Assembly: GCA_963678675.1 (NCBI GenBank)
Contig: OY783191.1
Location: 29,408,955-29,472,954, forward strand
DNA: 64,000 nt
Origin: Xiphydria camelus
Taxonomy: Eukaryota > Arthropoda > Insecta > Hymenoptera > Xiphydriidae
Direction: 5' to 3'
The notes under the pieces are model-generated. The model was not told the DNA's origin. It searched no databases and was given only the letters and a program-made list of their open reading frames with translations. How positions within the stretch are numbered: position 1 is the stretch's first letter; each line of letters begins with the position of its first letter. Shown piece after piece: positions 1 to 15,000 of this stretch. Made by a program: the position numbers and the translations under genes.

Positions 1-3000
1 AATATCCAAAACTCGCGTGATTACCGATATGACATTTAACTAAAATAGTATCTTCTAAAAATGGATATTGCATTTCTACGCAAGTTAGTTCTATATAAAC
101 ATATGTAAATACGTATATTTATACCTGTACGCGTTGGTTTCGCGGTACGCTTTGTACGCAAGATTGTTATTCCGGATCTCAATCTAATTCATTAGAGCTC
201 AATCGCTTCTCGGCTCAATGAGCTAAGATCAAAAGTTTGTATACCGCCGCACAGTGCAGCGAGTCAATGGGAAACAGAGAAAATATCCAAAACTCGCGTG
301 ATTACCGATATGACATTTAACTAAAATAGTATCTTCTAAAAATGGATATTGCATTTCTACGCAAGTTAGTTCTATATAAACATATGTAAATACGTTGGTA
401 TTTATCCATGTACGGGTCGGTTTCGCGGTACGCTTTGTACGCAAGATGGTTATTCCGGATCTCAGTCTAGTTCATTAGAGCTCAATAGCTTCTCGGCTCA
501 ATGAGCTAAGATCAAAAGTGTGTATACCGCCGCACAGTGCAGCGAGTCAATGGGAAACAGAGAAAATATCCAAAACTCGCGTGATTACCGATATGACATT
601 TAACTAAAATAGTATCTTCTAAAAATGGATATTGCATTTCTACGCAAGTTAGTTCTATATAAACATATGTAAATACGTATATTTATACCTGTACGCGTCG
701 GTTTCGCGGTACGCTTTGTACGCAAGATGGTTATTCCGGATCTCAATCTAATTCATTAGAGCTCAATAGCTTCTCGGTTCAATGAGCTAAGATCAAAAGT
801 GTGTATATCGCCGCAGAGTGCAGCGAGTCAATGGGAAACAAGGAAAAAATAAAAAACTCGCGTGTTTACCGATATGACATTTAACTAAAATAGTATCTTC
901 TAAAAATGGGTATTGCATTTCACGCAAGTTAGTTCTATATAAATTACACATCTGCAAATAAGTTGGTATTTATCCATGTGGGGGTCGGTTTCGCGGTACG
1001 CTTTGTACGCAAGATGGTTATTCCGGATCTCAAACTAATTCATTAGAGCTCAATAGCTTCTCGGCTCAATGAGCTAAGATCAAAAGTGTGTATACCGCCG
1101 CAGAGTGCAGCGAGTCAACGGGAAACAAGGAAAAAATAAAAAACTCGCGTGATTGCCGATATGACATTTAACTAAAATAGTATCTTCTAAAAATGGATAT
1201 TGCATTTCTACGCAAGTTAGTTCTATATAAACATATGTAAATACGTATATTTATACCTGTACGCGTCGGTTTCGCGGTACGCTTTGTACGCAAAAGATGG
1301 TTATTCCGGATCTCAAACTAATTCATTAGAGCTCAATAGCTTCTCGGCTCAATGAGCTAAGATCAAAAGTGTGTATACCGCCGCAGAGTGCAGCGAGTCA
1401 ATGGGAAACAGGGAAAAAATAAAAAACTCGCGTGATTACCGATATGACATTTAACTAAAATAGTATTTTCTAAAAATGGATATTGCATTTCTACGCAAGT
1501 TAGATCTATATAAACATATGTAAATACGTATATTTATACCTGTACGCGTTGGTTTCGCGGTAAGCTTTGTACGCAAGATTGTTATTCCGGATCTCAATCT
1601 AATTCATTAGAGCTCAATAACTTCTCGGCTTATTGAGCTAAGATCAAAGTGTGTATACCGCCGCACAGTGCAGCGAGTCAATGGGAAACAGAGAAAATAT
1701 CCAAAACTCGCGTGATTACCGATATGACTCTTAACTAAAATAACATTTTCCTGAAATAAGTATGGCATTTCTACGCAAGTTAGTTCTATACAAATTATCC
1801 ATGTGTAAATACGTATATTTATCCATGTACGGGTCGTTATCGTGGTATAAATTGTTCGCAAGATGGTTAAGTCCAGATCTCAATCTCATTCATTAGAGCT
1901 GAATAGCTTCTCGGCTCATTGAGCTAAGATCAAAGTGTGTATACCGCCGCAGAGTGAAGCGAGTCAATGGGAAACAAGGAAAAAATAAAAAACTCGCGTG
2001 ATTACCGATATGACATTGAACTAAAATAGTATCTTCTTAAAATGGATATTGCATTTCTACGCAAGTTAGTTGTATATAAATTGCACATCGGCAAATACGT
2101 TGGTATTTATCCATGTACGGGTCGGTTTCGCGGCACGCTTTGTACGCAAGATGGTTATTCCGGATCTCAGTCTAGTTCATTAGAGCTCAATAGCTTCTCG
2201 GCTCAATGAGCTAAGATCAAAAGTGTGTATACCGCCGCAGAGTGCAGCGAGTCAATGGGAAACAGGGAAAAAATAAAAAACTCGCGTGATTACCGATATG
2301 ACATTTAACTAAAATAGTATTTTCTAAAAATGGATATTGCATTTCTACGCAAGTTAGTTCTATATAAACATATGTAAATACGTATATTTATACCTGTACG
2401 CGTCGGTTTCGCGGTACGCTTTGTACTCAAGATTGTTATTCCGGATCTCAGTCTAGTTCATTAGAGCTCAATAGCTTCTCGGCTCAACGAGCTAAGATCA
2501 AAAGTGTGTATACCGCCGCAGAGTGGAGCGAGTCAATGGGAAACAAGGAAAAAATAAAAAACTCGCGTGATTACCGATATGACATTTAACTAAAATAGTA
2601 TCTTCTAAAAATGGATATTGCATTTCTACGCAAGTTAGTTCTATATAAACATATGTAAATACGTATATTTATACCTGTACGCGTCGATTTCGCGGTACGC
2701 TTTGTACGCAAAAGATGGTTATTCCGGATCTCAAACTAATTCATTAGAGCTCAATAGCTTCTCGGCTCAATGAGCTAAGATCAAAAGTGTGTATACCGCC
2801 GCAGAGTGCAGCGAGTCAATGGGAAACAGGAAAAAAATAAAAAACTCGCGTGATTACCGATATGACATTTAACTAAAATAGTATCTTCTAAAAATGGATA
2901 TTGCATTTCTACGCAAGTTAGTTCTATATAAACATATGTAAATACGTATATTTATACCTGTACGCGTTGGTTTCGCGGTACGCTTTGTACGCAAGATTGT

Positions 3001-6000
3001 TATTCCGGATCTCAATCTAATTCATTAGAGCTCAATAGCTTCTCGGCTCAATGAGCTAAGATCAAAAGTGTGTATACCGCCGCACAGTGCAGCGAGTCAA
3101 TGGGAAACAGAGAATATATCCAAAACTCGCGTGATTACCGATATGACATTTAACTAAAATAGTATCTTCTAAAAATGGATATTGCGTTTCACGCAAGTTA
3201 GTTCCGTATAAATTGCACATCGGCAAATACGTTGGTATTTATCCATGTACGGGTCGGTTTCGCGGTACGCTTTGTACGCAAGATGGTTATTCCGGATCTC
3301 AGTCTAGTTCATTAGAGCTCAATAGCTTCTCGGCTCAATGAGCTAAGATCAAAAGTGTGTATACCGCCGCACAGTGCAGCGAGTCAATGGGAAACAGAGA
3401 AAATATCAAAAACTCGCGTGATTACCGATATGACATTTAACTAAAATAATATCTTCTAAAAATGGATATTGCATTTCTACGCAAGTTAGTTCTATATAAA
3501 CATATGTAAATACGTATATTTATACCTGTACGCGTCGGTTTCGCGGTACGCTTTGTACGCAAAAGATGGTTATTCCGGATCTCAAACTAATTCATTAGAA
3601 CTTAATAGCTTCTCGGCTCAATGAGCTAAGATCAAAAGTGTGTATACCGCCGCAGAGTGCAGCGAGTCAATGGGAAACAGGGAAAAAATAAAAAACTCGC
3701 GTGATTACCGATATGACATTTAACTAAAATAGTATTTTCTAAAAATGGATATTGCATTTCTACGCAAGTTAGTTCTATATAAACATATGTAAATACGTAT
3801 ATTTATACCTGTACGCGTTGGTTTCGCGGTAAGCTTTGTACGCAAGATTGTTATTCCGGATCTCAATCTAATTCATTAGAGCTCAATAGCTTCTCGGCTC
3901 AATGAGCTAAGATCAAAAGTGTGTATACCGCCGCAGAGTGCAGCGAGTCAATGGGAAACAGGGAAAAAATAAAAAACTCGCGTGATTACCGATATGACAT
4001 TTAACTAAAATAGTATTTTCTAAAAATGGATATTGCATTTCTACGCAAGTTAGTTCTATATAAACATATGTAAATACGTATATTTATACCTGTACGCGTC
4101 GGTTTCGCGGTACGCTTTGTACGCAAAAGATGGTTATTCCGGATCTCAAACTAATTCATTAGAGCTCAATAGCTTCTCGGCTCAATGAGCTAAGATCAAA
4201 AGTGTGTATACCGCCGCAGAGTGCAGCGAGTCAATGGGAAACAGGGAAAAAATAAAAAACTCGCGTGATTACCGATATGACATTTAACTAAAATAGTATC
4301 TTCTAAAAATGGATATTGCATTTCTACGCAAGTTAGTTCTATATAAACATATGTAAATACGTATATTTATACCTGTACGCGTTGGTTTCGCGGTACGCTT
4401 TGTACGCAAGATTGTTATTCCGGATCTCAATCTAATTCATTAGAGCTCAATAGCTTCTCGGCTCAATGAGCTAAGATCAAAAGTGTGTATACCGCCGCAC
4501 AGTGCAGCGAGTCAATGGGAAACAGAGAATATATCCAAAACTCGCGTGATTACCGATATGACATTTAACTAAAATAGTATCTTCTAAAAATGGATATTGC
4601 GTTTCACGCAAGTTAGTTCCGTATAAATTGCACATCGGCAAATACGTTGGTATTTATCCATGTACGGGTCGGTTTCGCGGTACGCTTTGTACGCAAGATG
4701 GTTATTCCGGATCTCAGTCTAGTTCATTAGAGCTCAATAGCTTCTCGGCTCAATGAGCTAAGATCAAAAGTGTGTATACCGCCGCACAGTGCAGCGAGTC
4801 AATGGGAAACAGAGAAAATATCCAAAACTCGCGTGATTACCGATATGACATTTAACTAAAATAATATCTTCTAAAAATGGATATTGCATTTCTACGCAAG
4901 TTAGTTCTATATAAACATATGTAAATACGTATATTTATACCTGTACGCGTCGGTTTCGCGGTACGCTTTGTACGCAAAAGATGGTTATTCCGGATCTCAA
5001 ACTAATTCATTAGAACTTAATAGCTTCTCGGCTCAATGAGCTAAGATCAAAAGTGTGTATACCGCCGCAGAGTGCAGCGAGTCAATGGGAAACAGGGAAA
5101 AAATAAAAAACTCGCGTGATTACCGATATGACATTTAACTAAAATAGTATTTTCTAAAAATGGATATTGCATTTCTACGCAAGTTAGTTCTATATAAACA
5201 TATGTAAATACGTATATTTATACCTGTACGCGTTGGTTTCGCGGTAAGCTTTGTACGCAAGATTGTTATTCCGGATCTCAATCTAATTCATTAGAGCTCA
5301 ATAGCTTCTCGGCTCAATGAGCTAAGATCAAAAGTGTGTATACCGCCGCAGAGTGCAGCGAGTCAATGGGAAACAGGGAAAAAATAAAAAACTCGCGTGA
5401 TTACCGATATGACATTTAACTAAAATAGTATTTTCTAAAAATGGATATTGCATTTCTACGCAAGTTAGTTCTATATAAACATATGTAAATACGTATATTT
5501 ATACCTGTACGCGTCGGTTTCGCGGTACGCTTTGTACGCAAAAGATGGTTATTCCGGATCTCAAACTAATTCATTAGAGCTCAATAGCTTCTCGGCTCAA
5601 TGAGCTAAGATCAAAAGTGTGTATACCGCCGCAGAGTGCAGCGAGTCAATGGGAAACAGGGAAAAAATAAAAAACTCGCGTGATTACCGATATGACATTT
5701 AACTAAAATAGTATCTTCTAAAAATGGATATTGCATTTCTACGCAAGTTAGTTCTATATAAACATATGTAAATACGTATATTTATACCTGTACGCGTTGG
5801 TTTCGCGGTACGCTTTGTACGCAAGATTGTTATTCCGGATCTCAATCTAATTCATTAGAGCTCAATAGCTTCTCGGCTCAATGAGCTAAGATCAAAAGTT
5901 TGTATACCGCCGCACAGTGCAGCGAGTCAATGGGAAACAGAGAAAATATCCAAAACTCGCGTGATTACCGATATGACATTTAACTAAAATAGTATCTTCT

Positions 6001-9000
6001 AAAAATGGATATTGCATTTCTACGCAAGTTAGTTCTATATAAACATATGTAAATACGTATATTTATACCTGTACGCGTCGGTTTCGCGGTACGCTTTGTA
6101 CGCAAGATGGTTATTCCGGATCTCAATCTAATTCATTAGAGCTCAATAGCTTCTCGGTTCAATGAGCTAAGATCAAAAGTGTGTATATCGCCGCAGAGTG
6201 CAGCGAGTCAATGGGAAACAAGGAAAAAATAAAAAACTCGCGTGATTACCGATATGACATTTAACTAAAATAGTATCTTCTAAAAATGGGTATTGCATTT
6301 CACGCAAGTTAGTTCTATATAAATTACACATCTGCAAATACGTTGGTATTTATCCATGTGGGGGTCGGTTTCGCGGTACGCTTTGTACGCAAGATGGTTA
6401 TTCCGGATCTCAAACTAATTCATTAGAGCTCAATAGCTTCTCGGCTCAATGAGCTAAGATCAAAAGTGTGTATACCGCCGCAGAGTGCAACGAGTCAATG
6501 GGAAACAGGGAAAAAATAAAAAACTCGCGTGATTACCGATATGACATTTAACTAAAATAGTATCTTCTAAAAATGGATATTGCATTTCTACGCAAGTTAG
6601 TTCTATATAAACATATGTAAATACGTATATTTATACCTGTACGCGTCGGTTTCGCGGTACGCTTTGTACTCAAGATTGTTATTCCGGATCTCAATCTAAT
6701 TCATTAGAGCTCAATAGCTTCTCGGCTCAATGAGCTAAGATCAAAAGTGTGTATACCGCCGCACAGTGCAGCGAGTCAATGGGAAACAGAGAATATATCC
6801 AAAACTCGCGTGATTACCGATATGACATTTAACTAAAATAGTATCTTCTAAAAATGGATATTGCGTTTCACGCAAGTTAGTTCCGTATAAATTGCACATC
6901 GGCAAATACGTTGGTATTTATCCATGTACGGGTCGGTTTCGCGGTACGCTTTGTACGCAAGATGGTTATTCCGGATCTCAGTCTAGTTCATTAGAACTCA
7001 ATAGCTTCTCGGCTCAATGAGCTAAGATCAAAAGTGTGTATACCGCCGCACAGTGCAGCGAGTCAATGGGAAACAGAGAAAATATCCAAAACTCGCGTGA
7101 TTACCGATATGACATTTAACTAAAATAGTATCTTCTAAAAATGGATATTGCATTTCTACGCAAGTTAGTTCTATATAAACATATGTAAATACGTATATTT
7201 ATACCTGTACGCGTCGGTTTCGCGGTACGCTTTGTACGCAAAAGATGGTTATTCCGGATCTCAAACTAATTCATTAGAGCTCAATAGCTTCTCGGCTCAA
7301 TGACCTAAGATCAAAAGTGTGTATACCGCCGCAGAGTGCAGCGAGTCAATGGGAAACAGGGAAAAAATAAAAAACTCGCGTGATTACCGATATGACATTT
7401 AACTAAAATAGTATCTTCTAAAAATGGATATTGCATTTCTACGCAAGTTAGTTCTATATAAACATATGTAAATACGTATATTTATACCTGTACGCGTTGG
7501 TTTCGCGGTACGCTTTGTACGCAAGATTGTTATTCCGGATCTCAATCTAATTCATTAGAGCTCAATAGCTTCTCGGCTCAATGAGCTAAGATCAAAAGTT
7601 TGTATACCGCCGCACAGTGCAGCGAGTCAATGGGAAACAGAGAAAATATCCAAAACTCGCGTGATTACCGATATGACATTTAACTAAAATAGTATCTTCT
7701 AAAAATGGATATTGCATTTCTACGCAAGTTAGTTCTATATAAACATATGTAAATACGTATATTTATACCTGTACGCGTCTGTTTCGCGGTACGCTTTGTA
7801 CGCAAGATGGTTATTCCGGATCTCAATCTAATTCATTAGAGCTCAATAGCTTCTCGGTTCAATAAGCTAAGATCAAAAGTGTGTATATCGCCGCAGAGTG
7901 CAGCGAGTCAATGGGAAACAAGGAAAAAATAAAAAACTCGCGTGATTACCGATATGACATTTAACTAAAATAGTATCTTCTAAAAATGGGTATTGCATTT
8001 CACGCAAGTTAGTTCTATATAAATTACACATCTGCAAATACGTTGGTATTTATCCATGTGGGGGTCGGTTTCGCGGTACGCTTTGTACGCAAGATGGTTA
8101 TTCCGGATCTCAAACTAATTCATTAGAGCTCAATAGCTTCTCGGCTCAATGAGCTAAGATCAAAAGTGTGTATACCGCCGCAGAGTGCAGCGAGTCAATG
8201 GGAAACAGGGAAAAAATAAAAAACTCGCGTGATTACCGATATGACATTTAACTAAAATAGTATCTTCTAAAAATGGATATTGCATTTCTACGCAAGTTAG
8301 TTCTATATAAACATATGTAAATACGTATATTTATACCTGTACGCGTTGGTTTCGCGGTACGCTTTGTACGCAAGATTGTTATTCCGGATCTCAATCTAAT
8401 TCATTAGAGCTCAATAGCTTCTCGGCTCAATGAGCTAAGATCAAAAGTGTGTATACCGCCGCACAGTGCAGCGAGTCAATGGGAAACAGAGAATATATCC
8501 AAAACTCGCGTGATTACCGATATGACATTTAACTAAAATAGTATCTTCTAAAAATGGATATTGCGTTTCACGCAAGTTAGTTCCGTATAAATTGCACATC
8601 GGCAAATACGTTGGTATTTATCCATGTACGGGTCGGTTTCGCGGTACGCTTTGTACGCAAGATGGTTATTCCGGATCTCAGTCTAGTTCATTAGAGCTCA
8701 ATAGCTTCTCGGCTCAATGAGCTAAGATCAAAAGTGTGTATACCGCCGCACAGTGCAGCGAGTCAATGGGAAACAGAGAAAATATCCAAAACTCGCGTGA
8801 TTACCGATATGACATTTAACTAAAATAATATCTTCTAAAAATGGATATTGCATTTCTACGCAAGTTAGTTCTATATAAACATATGTAAATACGTATATTT
8901 ATACCTGTACGCGTCGGTTTCGCGGTACGCTTTGTACGCAAGATGGTTATTCCGGATCTCAATCTAATTCATTAGAGCTCAATAGCTTCTCGGTTCAATG

Positions 9001-12000
9001 AGCTAAGATCAAAAGTGTGTATATCGCCGCAGAGTGCAGCGAGTCAATGGGAAACAAGGAAAAAATAAAAAACTCGCGTGATTACCGATATGACATTTAA
9101 CTAAAATAGTATCTTCTAAAAATGGATATTGCATTTCTATGCAAGTTAGTTCTATATAAACATATGTAAATACGTATATTTATACCTGTACGCGTCGGTT
9201 TCGCGGTACGCTTTGTACGCAAAAGATGGTTATTCCGGATCTCAAACTAATTCATTAGAGCTCAATAGCTTCTCGGCTCAATGAGCTAAGATCAAAAGTG
9301 TGTATACCGCCGCAGAGTGCAGCGAGTCAATGGGAAACAGGGAAAAAATAAAAAACTCGCGTGATTACCGATATGACATTTAACTAAAATAGTATTTTCT
9401 AAAAATGGATATTGCATTTCTACGCAAGTTAGTTCTATATAAACATATGTAAATACGTATATTTATACCTGTACGCGTTGGTTTCGCGGTAAGCTTTGTA
9501 CGCAAGATTGTTATTCCGGATCTCAATCTAATTCATTAGAGCTCAATAGCTTCTCGGCTCAACGAGCTAAGATCAAAAGTGTGTATACCGCCGCAGAGTG
9601 GAGCGAGTCAATGGGAAACAAGGAAAAAATAAAAAACTCGCGTGATTACCGATATGACATTTAACTAAAATAGTATCTTCTAAAAATGGATATTGCATTT
9701 CTACGCAAGTTAGTTCTATATAAACATATGTAAATACGTATATTTATACCTGTACGCGTTGGTTTCGCGGTACGCTTTGTACGCAAGATTGTTATTCCGG
9801 ATCTCAATCTAATTCATTAGAGCTCAATAGCTTCTCGGCTCAATGAGCTAAGATCAAAAGTGTGTATACCGCCGCACAGTGCAGCGAGTCAATGGGAAAC
9901 AGAGAATATATCCAAAACTCGCGTGATTACCGATATGACATTTAACTAAAATAGTATCTTCTAAAAATGGATATTGCGTTTCACGCAAGTTAGTTCCGTA
10001 TAAATTGCACATCGGCAAATACGTTGGTATTTATCCATGTACGGGTCGGTTTCGCGGTACGCTTTGTACGCAAGATGGTTATTCCGGATCTCAGTCTAGT
10101 TCATTAGAGCTCAATAGCTTCTCGGCTCAATGAGCTAAGATCAAAAGTGTGTATACCGCCGCACAGTGCAGCGAGTCAATGGGAAACAGAGAAAATATCC
10201 AAAACTCGCGTGATTACCGATATGACATTTAACTAAAATAATATCTTCTAAAAATGGATATTGCATTTCTACGCAAGTTAGTTCTATATAAACATATGTA
10301 AATACGTATATTTATACCTGTACGCGTCGGTTTCGCGGTACGCTTTGTACGCAAAAGATGGTTATTCCGGATCTCAAACTAATTCATTAGAACTTAATAG
10401 CTTCTCGGCTCAATGAGCTAAGATCAAAAGTGTGTATACCGCCGCAGAGTGCAGCGAGTCAATGGGAAACAGGGAAAAAATAAAAAACTCGCGTGATTAC
10501 CGATATGACATTTAACTAAAATAGTATTTTCTAAAAATGGATATTGCATTTCTACGCAAGTTAGTTCTATATAAACATATGTAAATACGTATATTTATAC
10601 CTGTACGCGTTGGTTTCGCGGTAAGCTTTGTACGCAAGATTGTTATTCCGGATCTCAATCTAATTCATTAGAGCTCAATAGCTTCTCGGCTCAATGAGCT
10701 AAGATCAAAAGTGTGTATACCGCCGCAGAGTGCAGCGAGTCAATGGGAAACAGGGAAAAAATAAAAAACTCGCGTGATTACCGATATGACATTTAACTAA
10801 AATAGTATTTTCTAAAAATGGATATTGCATTTCTACGCAAGTTAGTTCTATATAAACATATGTAAATACGTATATTTATACCTGTACGCGTCGGTTTCGC
10901 GGTACGCTTTGTACTCAAGATTGTTATTCCGGATCTCAGTCTAGTTCATTAGAGCTCAATAGCTTCTCGGCTCAACGAGCTAAGATCAAAAGTGTGTATA
11001 CCGCCGCAGAGTGGAGCGAGTCAATGGGAAACAAGGAAAAAATAAAAAACTCGCGTGATTACCGATATGACATTTAACTAAAATAGTATCTTCTAAAAAT
11101 GGATATTGCATTTCTACGCAAGTTAGTTCTATATAAACATATGTAAATACGTATATTTATACCTGTACGCGTCGATTTCGCGGTACGCTTTGTACGCAAA
11201 AGATGGTTATTCCGGATCTCAAACTAATTCATTAGAGCTCAATAGCTTCTCGGCTCAATGAGCTAAGATCAAAAGTGTGTATACCGCCGCAAAGTGCAGC
11301 GAGTCAATGGGAAACAGGGAAAAAATAAAAAACTCGCGTGATTACCGATATGACATTTAACTAAAATAGTATCTTCTAAAAATGGATATTGCATTTCTAG
11401 GCAAGTTAGTTCTATATAAACATATGTAAATACGTATATTTATACCTGTACGCGTTGGTTTCGCGGTACGCTTTGTACGCAAGATTGTTATTCCGGATCT
11501 CAATCTAATTCATTAGAGCTCAATAGCTTCTCGGCTCAATGAGCTAAGATCAAAAGTTTGTATACCGCCGCACAGTGCAGCGAGTCAATGGGAAACAGAG
11601 AAAATATCCAAAACTCGCGTGATTACCGATATGACATTTAACTAAAATAGTATCTTCTAAAAATGGATATTGCATTTCTACGCAAGTTAGTTCTATATAA
11701 ACATATGTAAATACGTATATTTATACCTGTACGCGTCGGTTTCGCGGTACGCTTTGTACGCAAGATGGTTATTCCGGATCTCAATCTAATTCATTAGAGC
11801 TCAATAGCTTCTCGGTTCAATGAGCTAAGATCAAAAGTGTGTATATCGCCGCAGAGTGCAGCGAGTCAATGGGAAACAAGGAAAAAATAAAAAACTCGCG
11901 TGATTACCGATATGACATTTAACTAAAATAGTATCTTCTAAAAATGGGTATTGCATTTCACGCAAGTTAGTTCTATATAAATTACACATCTGCAAATACG

Positions 12001-15000
12001 TTGGTATTTATCCATGTGGGGGTCGGTTTCGCGGTACGCTTTGTACGCAAGATGGTTATTCCGGATCTCAAACTAATTCATTAGAGCTCAATAGCTTCTC
12101 GGCTCAATGAGCTAAGATCAAAAGTGTGTATACCGCCGCAGAGTGCAGCGAGTCAATGGGAAACAGGGAAAAAATAAAAAACTCGCGTGATTACCGATAT
12201 GACATTTAACTAAAATAGTATCTTCTAAAAATGGATATTGCATTTCTACGCAAGTTAGTTCTATATAAACATATGTAAATACGTATATTTATACCTGTAC
12301 GCGTTGGTTTCGCGGTACGCTTTGTACGCAAGATTGTTATTCCGGATCTCAATCTAATTCATTAGAGCTCAATAGCTTCTCGGCTCAATGAGCTAAGATC
12401 AAAAGTGTGTATACCGCCGCACAGTGCAGCGAGTCAATGGGAAACAGAGAATATATCCAAAACTCGCGTGATTACCGATATGACATTTAACTAAAATAGT
12501 ATCTTCTAAAAATGGATATTGCGTTTCACGCAAGTTAGTTCCGTATAAATTGCACATCGGCAAATACGTTGGTATTTATGCATGTACGGGTCGGTTTCGC
12601 GGTACGCTTTGTACGCAAGATGGTTATTCCGGATCTCAGTCTAGTTCATTAGAGCTCAATAGCTTCTCGGCTCAATGAGCTAAGATCAAAAGTGTGTATA
12701 CCGCCGCACAGTGCAGCGAGTCAATGGGAAACAGAGAAAATATCCAAAACTCGCGTGATTACCGATATGACATTTAACTAAAATAATATCTTCTAAAAAT
12801 GGATATTGCATTTCTACGCAAGTTAGTTCTATATAAACATATGTAAATACGTATATTTATACCTGTACGCGTCGGTTTCGCGGTACGCTTTGTACGCAAA
12901 AGATGGTTATTCCGGATCTCAAACTAATTCATTAGAACTTAATAGCTTCTCGGCTCAATGAGCTAAGATCAAAAGTGTGTATACCGCCGCAGAGTGCAGC
13001 GAGTCAATGGGAAACAGGGAAAAAATAAAAAACTCGCGTGATTACCGATATGACATTTAACTAAAATAGTATTTTCTAAAAATGGATATTGCATTTCTAC
13101 GCAAGTTAGTTCTATATAAACATATGTAAATACGTATATTTATACCTGTACGCGTCGGTTTCGCGGTACGCTTTGTACGCAAAAGATGGTTATTCCGGAT
13201 CTCAAACTAATTCATTAGAGCTCAATAGCTTCTCGGCTCAATGAGCTAAGATCAAAAGTGTGTATACCGCCGCAGAGTGCAGCGAGTCAATGGGAAACAG
13301 GGAAAAAATAAAAAACTCGCGTGATTACCGATATGACATTTAACTAAAATAGTATCTTCTAAAAATGGATATTGCATTTCTAGGCAAGTTAGTTCTATAT
13401 AAACATATGTAAATACGTATATTTATACCTGTACGCGTTGGTTTCGCGGTACGCTTTGTACGCAAGATTGTTATTCCGGATCTCAATCTAATTCATTAGA
13501 GCTCAATAGCTTCTCGGCTCAATGAGCTAAGATCAAAAGTTTGTATACCGCCGCACAGTGCAGCGAGTCAATGGGAAACAGAGAAAATATCCAAAACTCG
13601 CGTGATTACCGATATGACATTTAACTAAAATAGTATCTTCTAAAAATGGATATTGCATTTCTACGCAAGTTAGTTCTATATAAACATATGTAAATACGTA
13701 TATTTATACCTGTACGCGTCGGTTTCGCGGTACGCTTTGTACGCAAGATGGTTATTCCGGATCTCAATCTAATTCATTAGAGCTCAATAGCTTCTCGGTT
13801 CAATGAGCTAAGATCAAAAGTGTGTATATCGCCGCAGAGTGCAGCGAGTCAATGGGAAACAAGGAAAAAATAAAAAACTCGCGTGATTACCGATATGACA
13901 TTTAACTAAAATAGTATCTTCTAAAAATGGGTATTGCATTTCACGCAAGTTAGTTCTATATAAATTACACATCTGCAAATACGTTGGTATTTATCCATGT
14001 GGGGGTCGGTTTCGCGGTACGCTTTGTACGCAAGATGGTTATTCCGGATCTCAAACTAATTCATTAGAGCTCAATAGCTTCTCGGCTCAATGAGCTAAGA
14101 TCAAAAGTGTGTATACCGCCGCAGAGTGCAGCGAGTCAATGGGAAACAGGGAAAAAATAAAAAACTCGCGTGATTACCGATATGACATTTAACTAAAATA
14201 GTATCTTCTAAAAATGGATATTGCATTTCTACGCAAGTTAGTTCTATATAAACATATGTAAATACGTATATTTATACCTGTACGCGTTGGTTTCGCGGTA
14301 CGCTTTGTACGCAAGATTGTTATTCCGGATCTCAATCTAATTCATTAGAGCTCAATAGCTTCTCGGCTCAATGAGCTAAGATCAAAAGTGTGTATACCGC
14401 CGCACAGTGCAGCGAGTCAATGGGAAACAGAGAATATATCCAAAACTCGCGTGATTACCGATATGACATTTAACTAAAATAGTATCTTCTAAAAATGGAT
14501 ATTGCGTTTCACGCAAGTTAGTTCCGTATAAATTGCACATCGGCAAATACGTTGGTATTTATCCATGTACGGGTCGGTTTCGCGGTACGCTTTGTACGCA
14601 AGATGGTTATTCCGGATCTCAGTCTAGTTCATTAGAGCTCAATAGCTTCTCGGCTCAATGAGCTAAGATCAAAAGTGTGTATACCGCCGCACAGTGCAGC
14701 GAGTCAATGGGAAACAGAGAAAATATCCAAAACTCGCGTGATTACCGATATGACATTTAACTAAAATAATATCTTCTAAAAATGGATATTGCATTTCTAC
14801 GCAAGTTAGTTCTATATAAACATATGTAAATACGTATATTTATACCTGTACGCGTCGGTTTCGCGGTACGCTTTGTACGCAAAAGATGGTTATTCCGGAT
14901 CTCAAACTAATTCATTAGAACTTAATAGCTTCTCGGCTCAATGAGCTAAGATCAAAAGTGTGTATACCGCCGCAGAGTGCAGCGAGTCAATGGGAAACAG

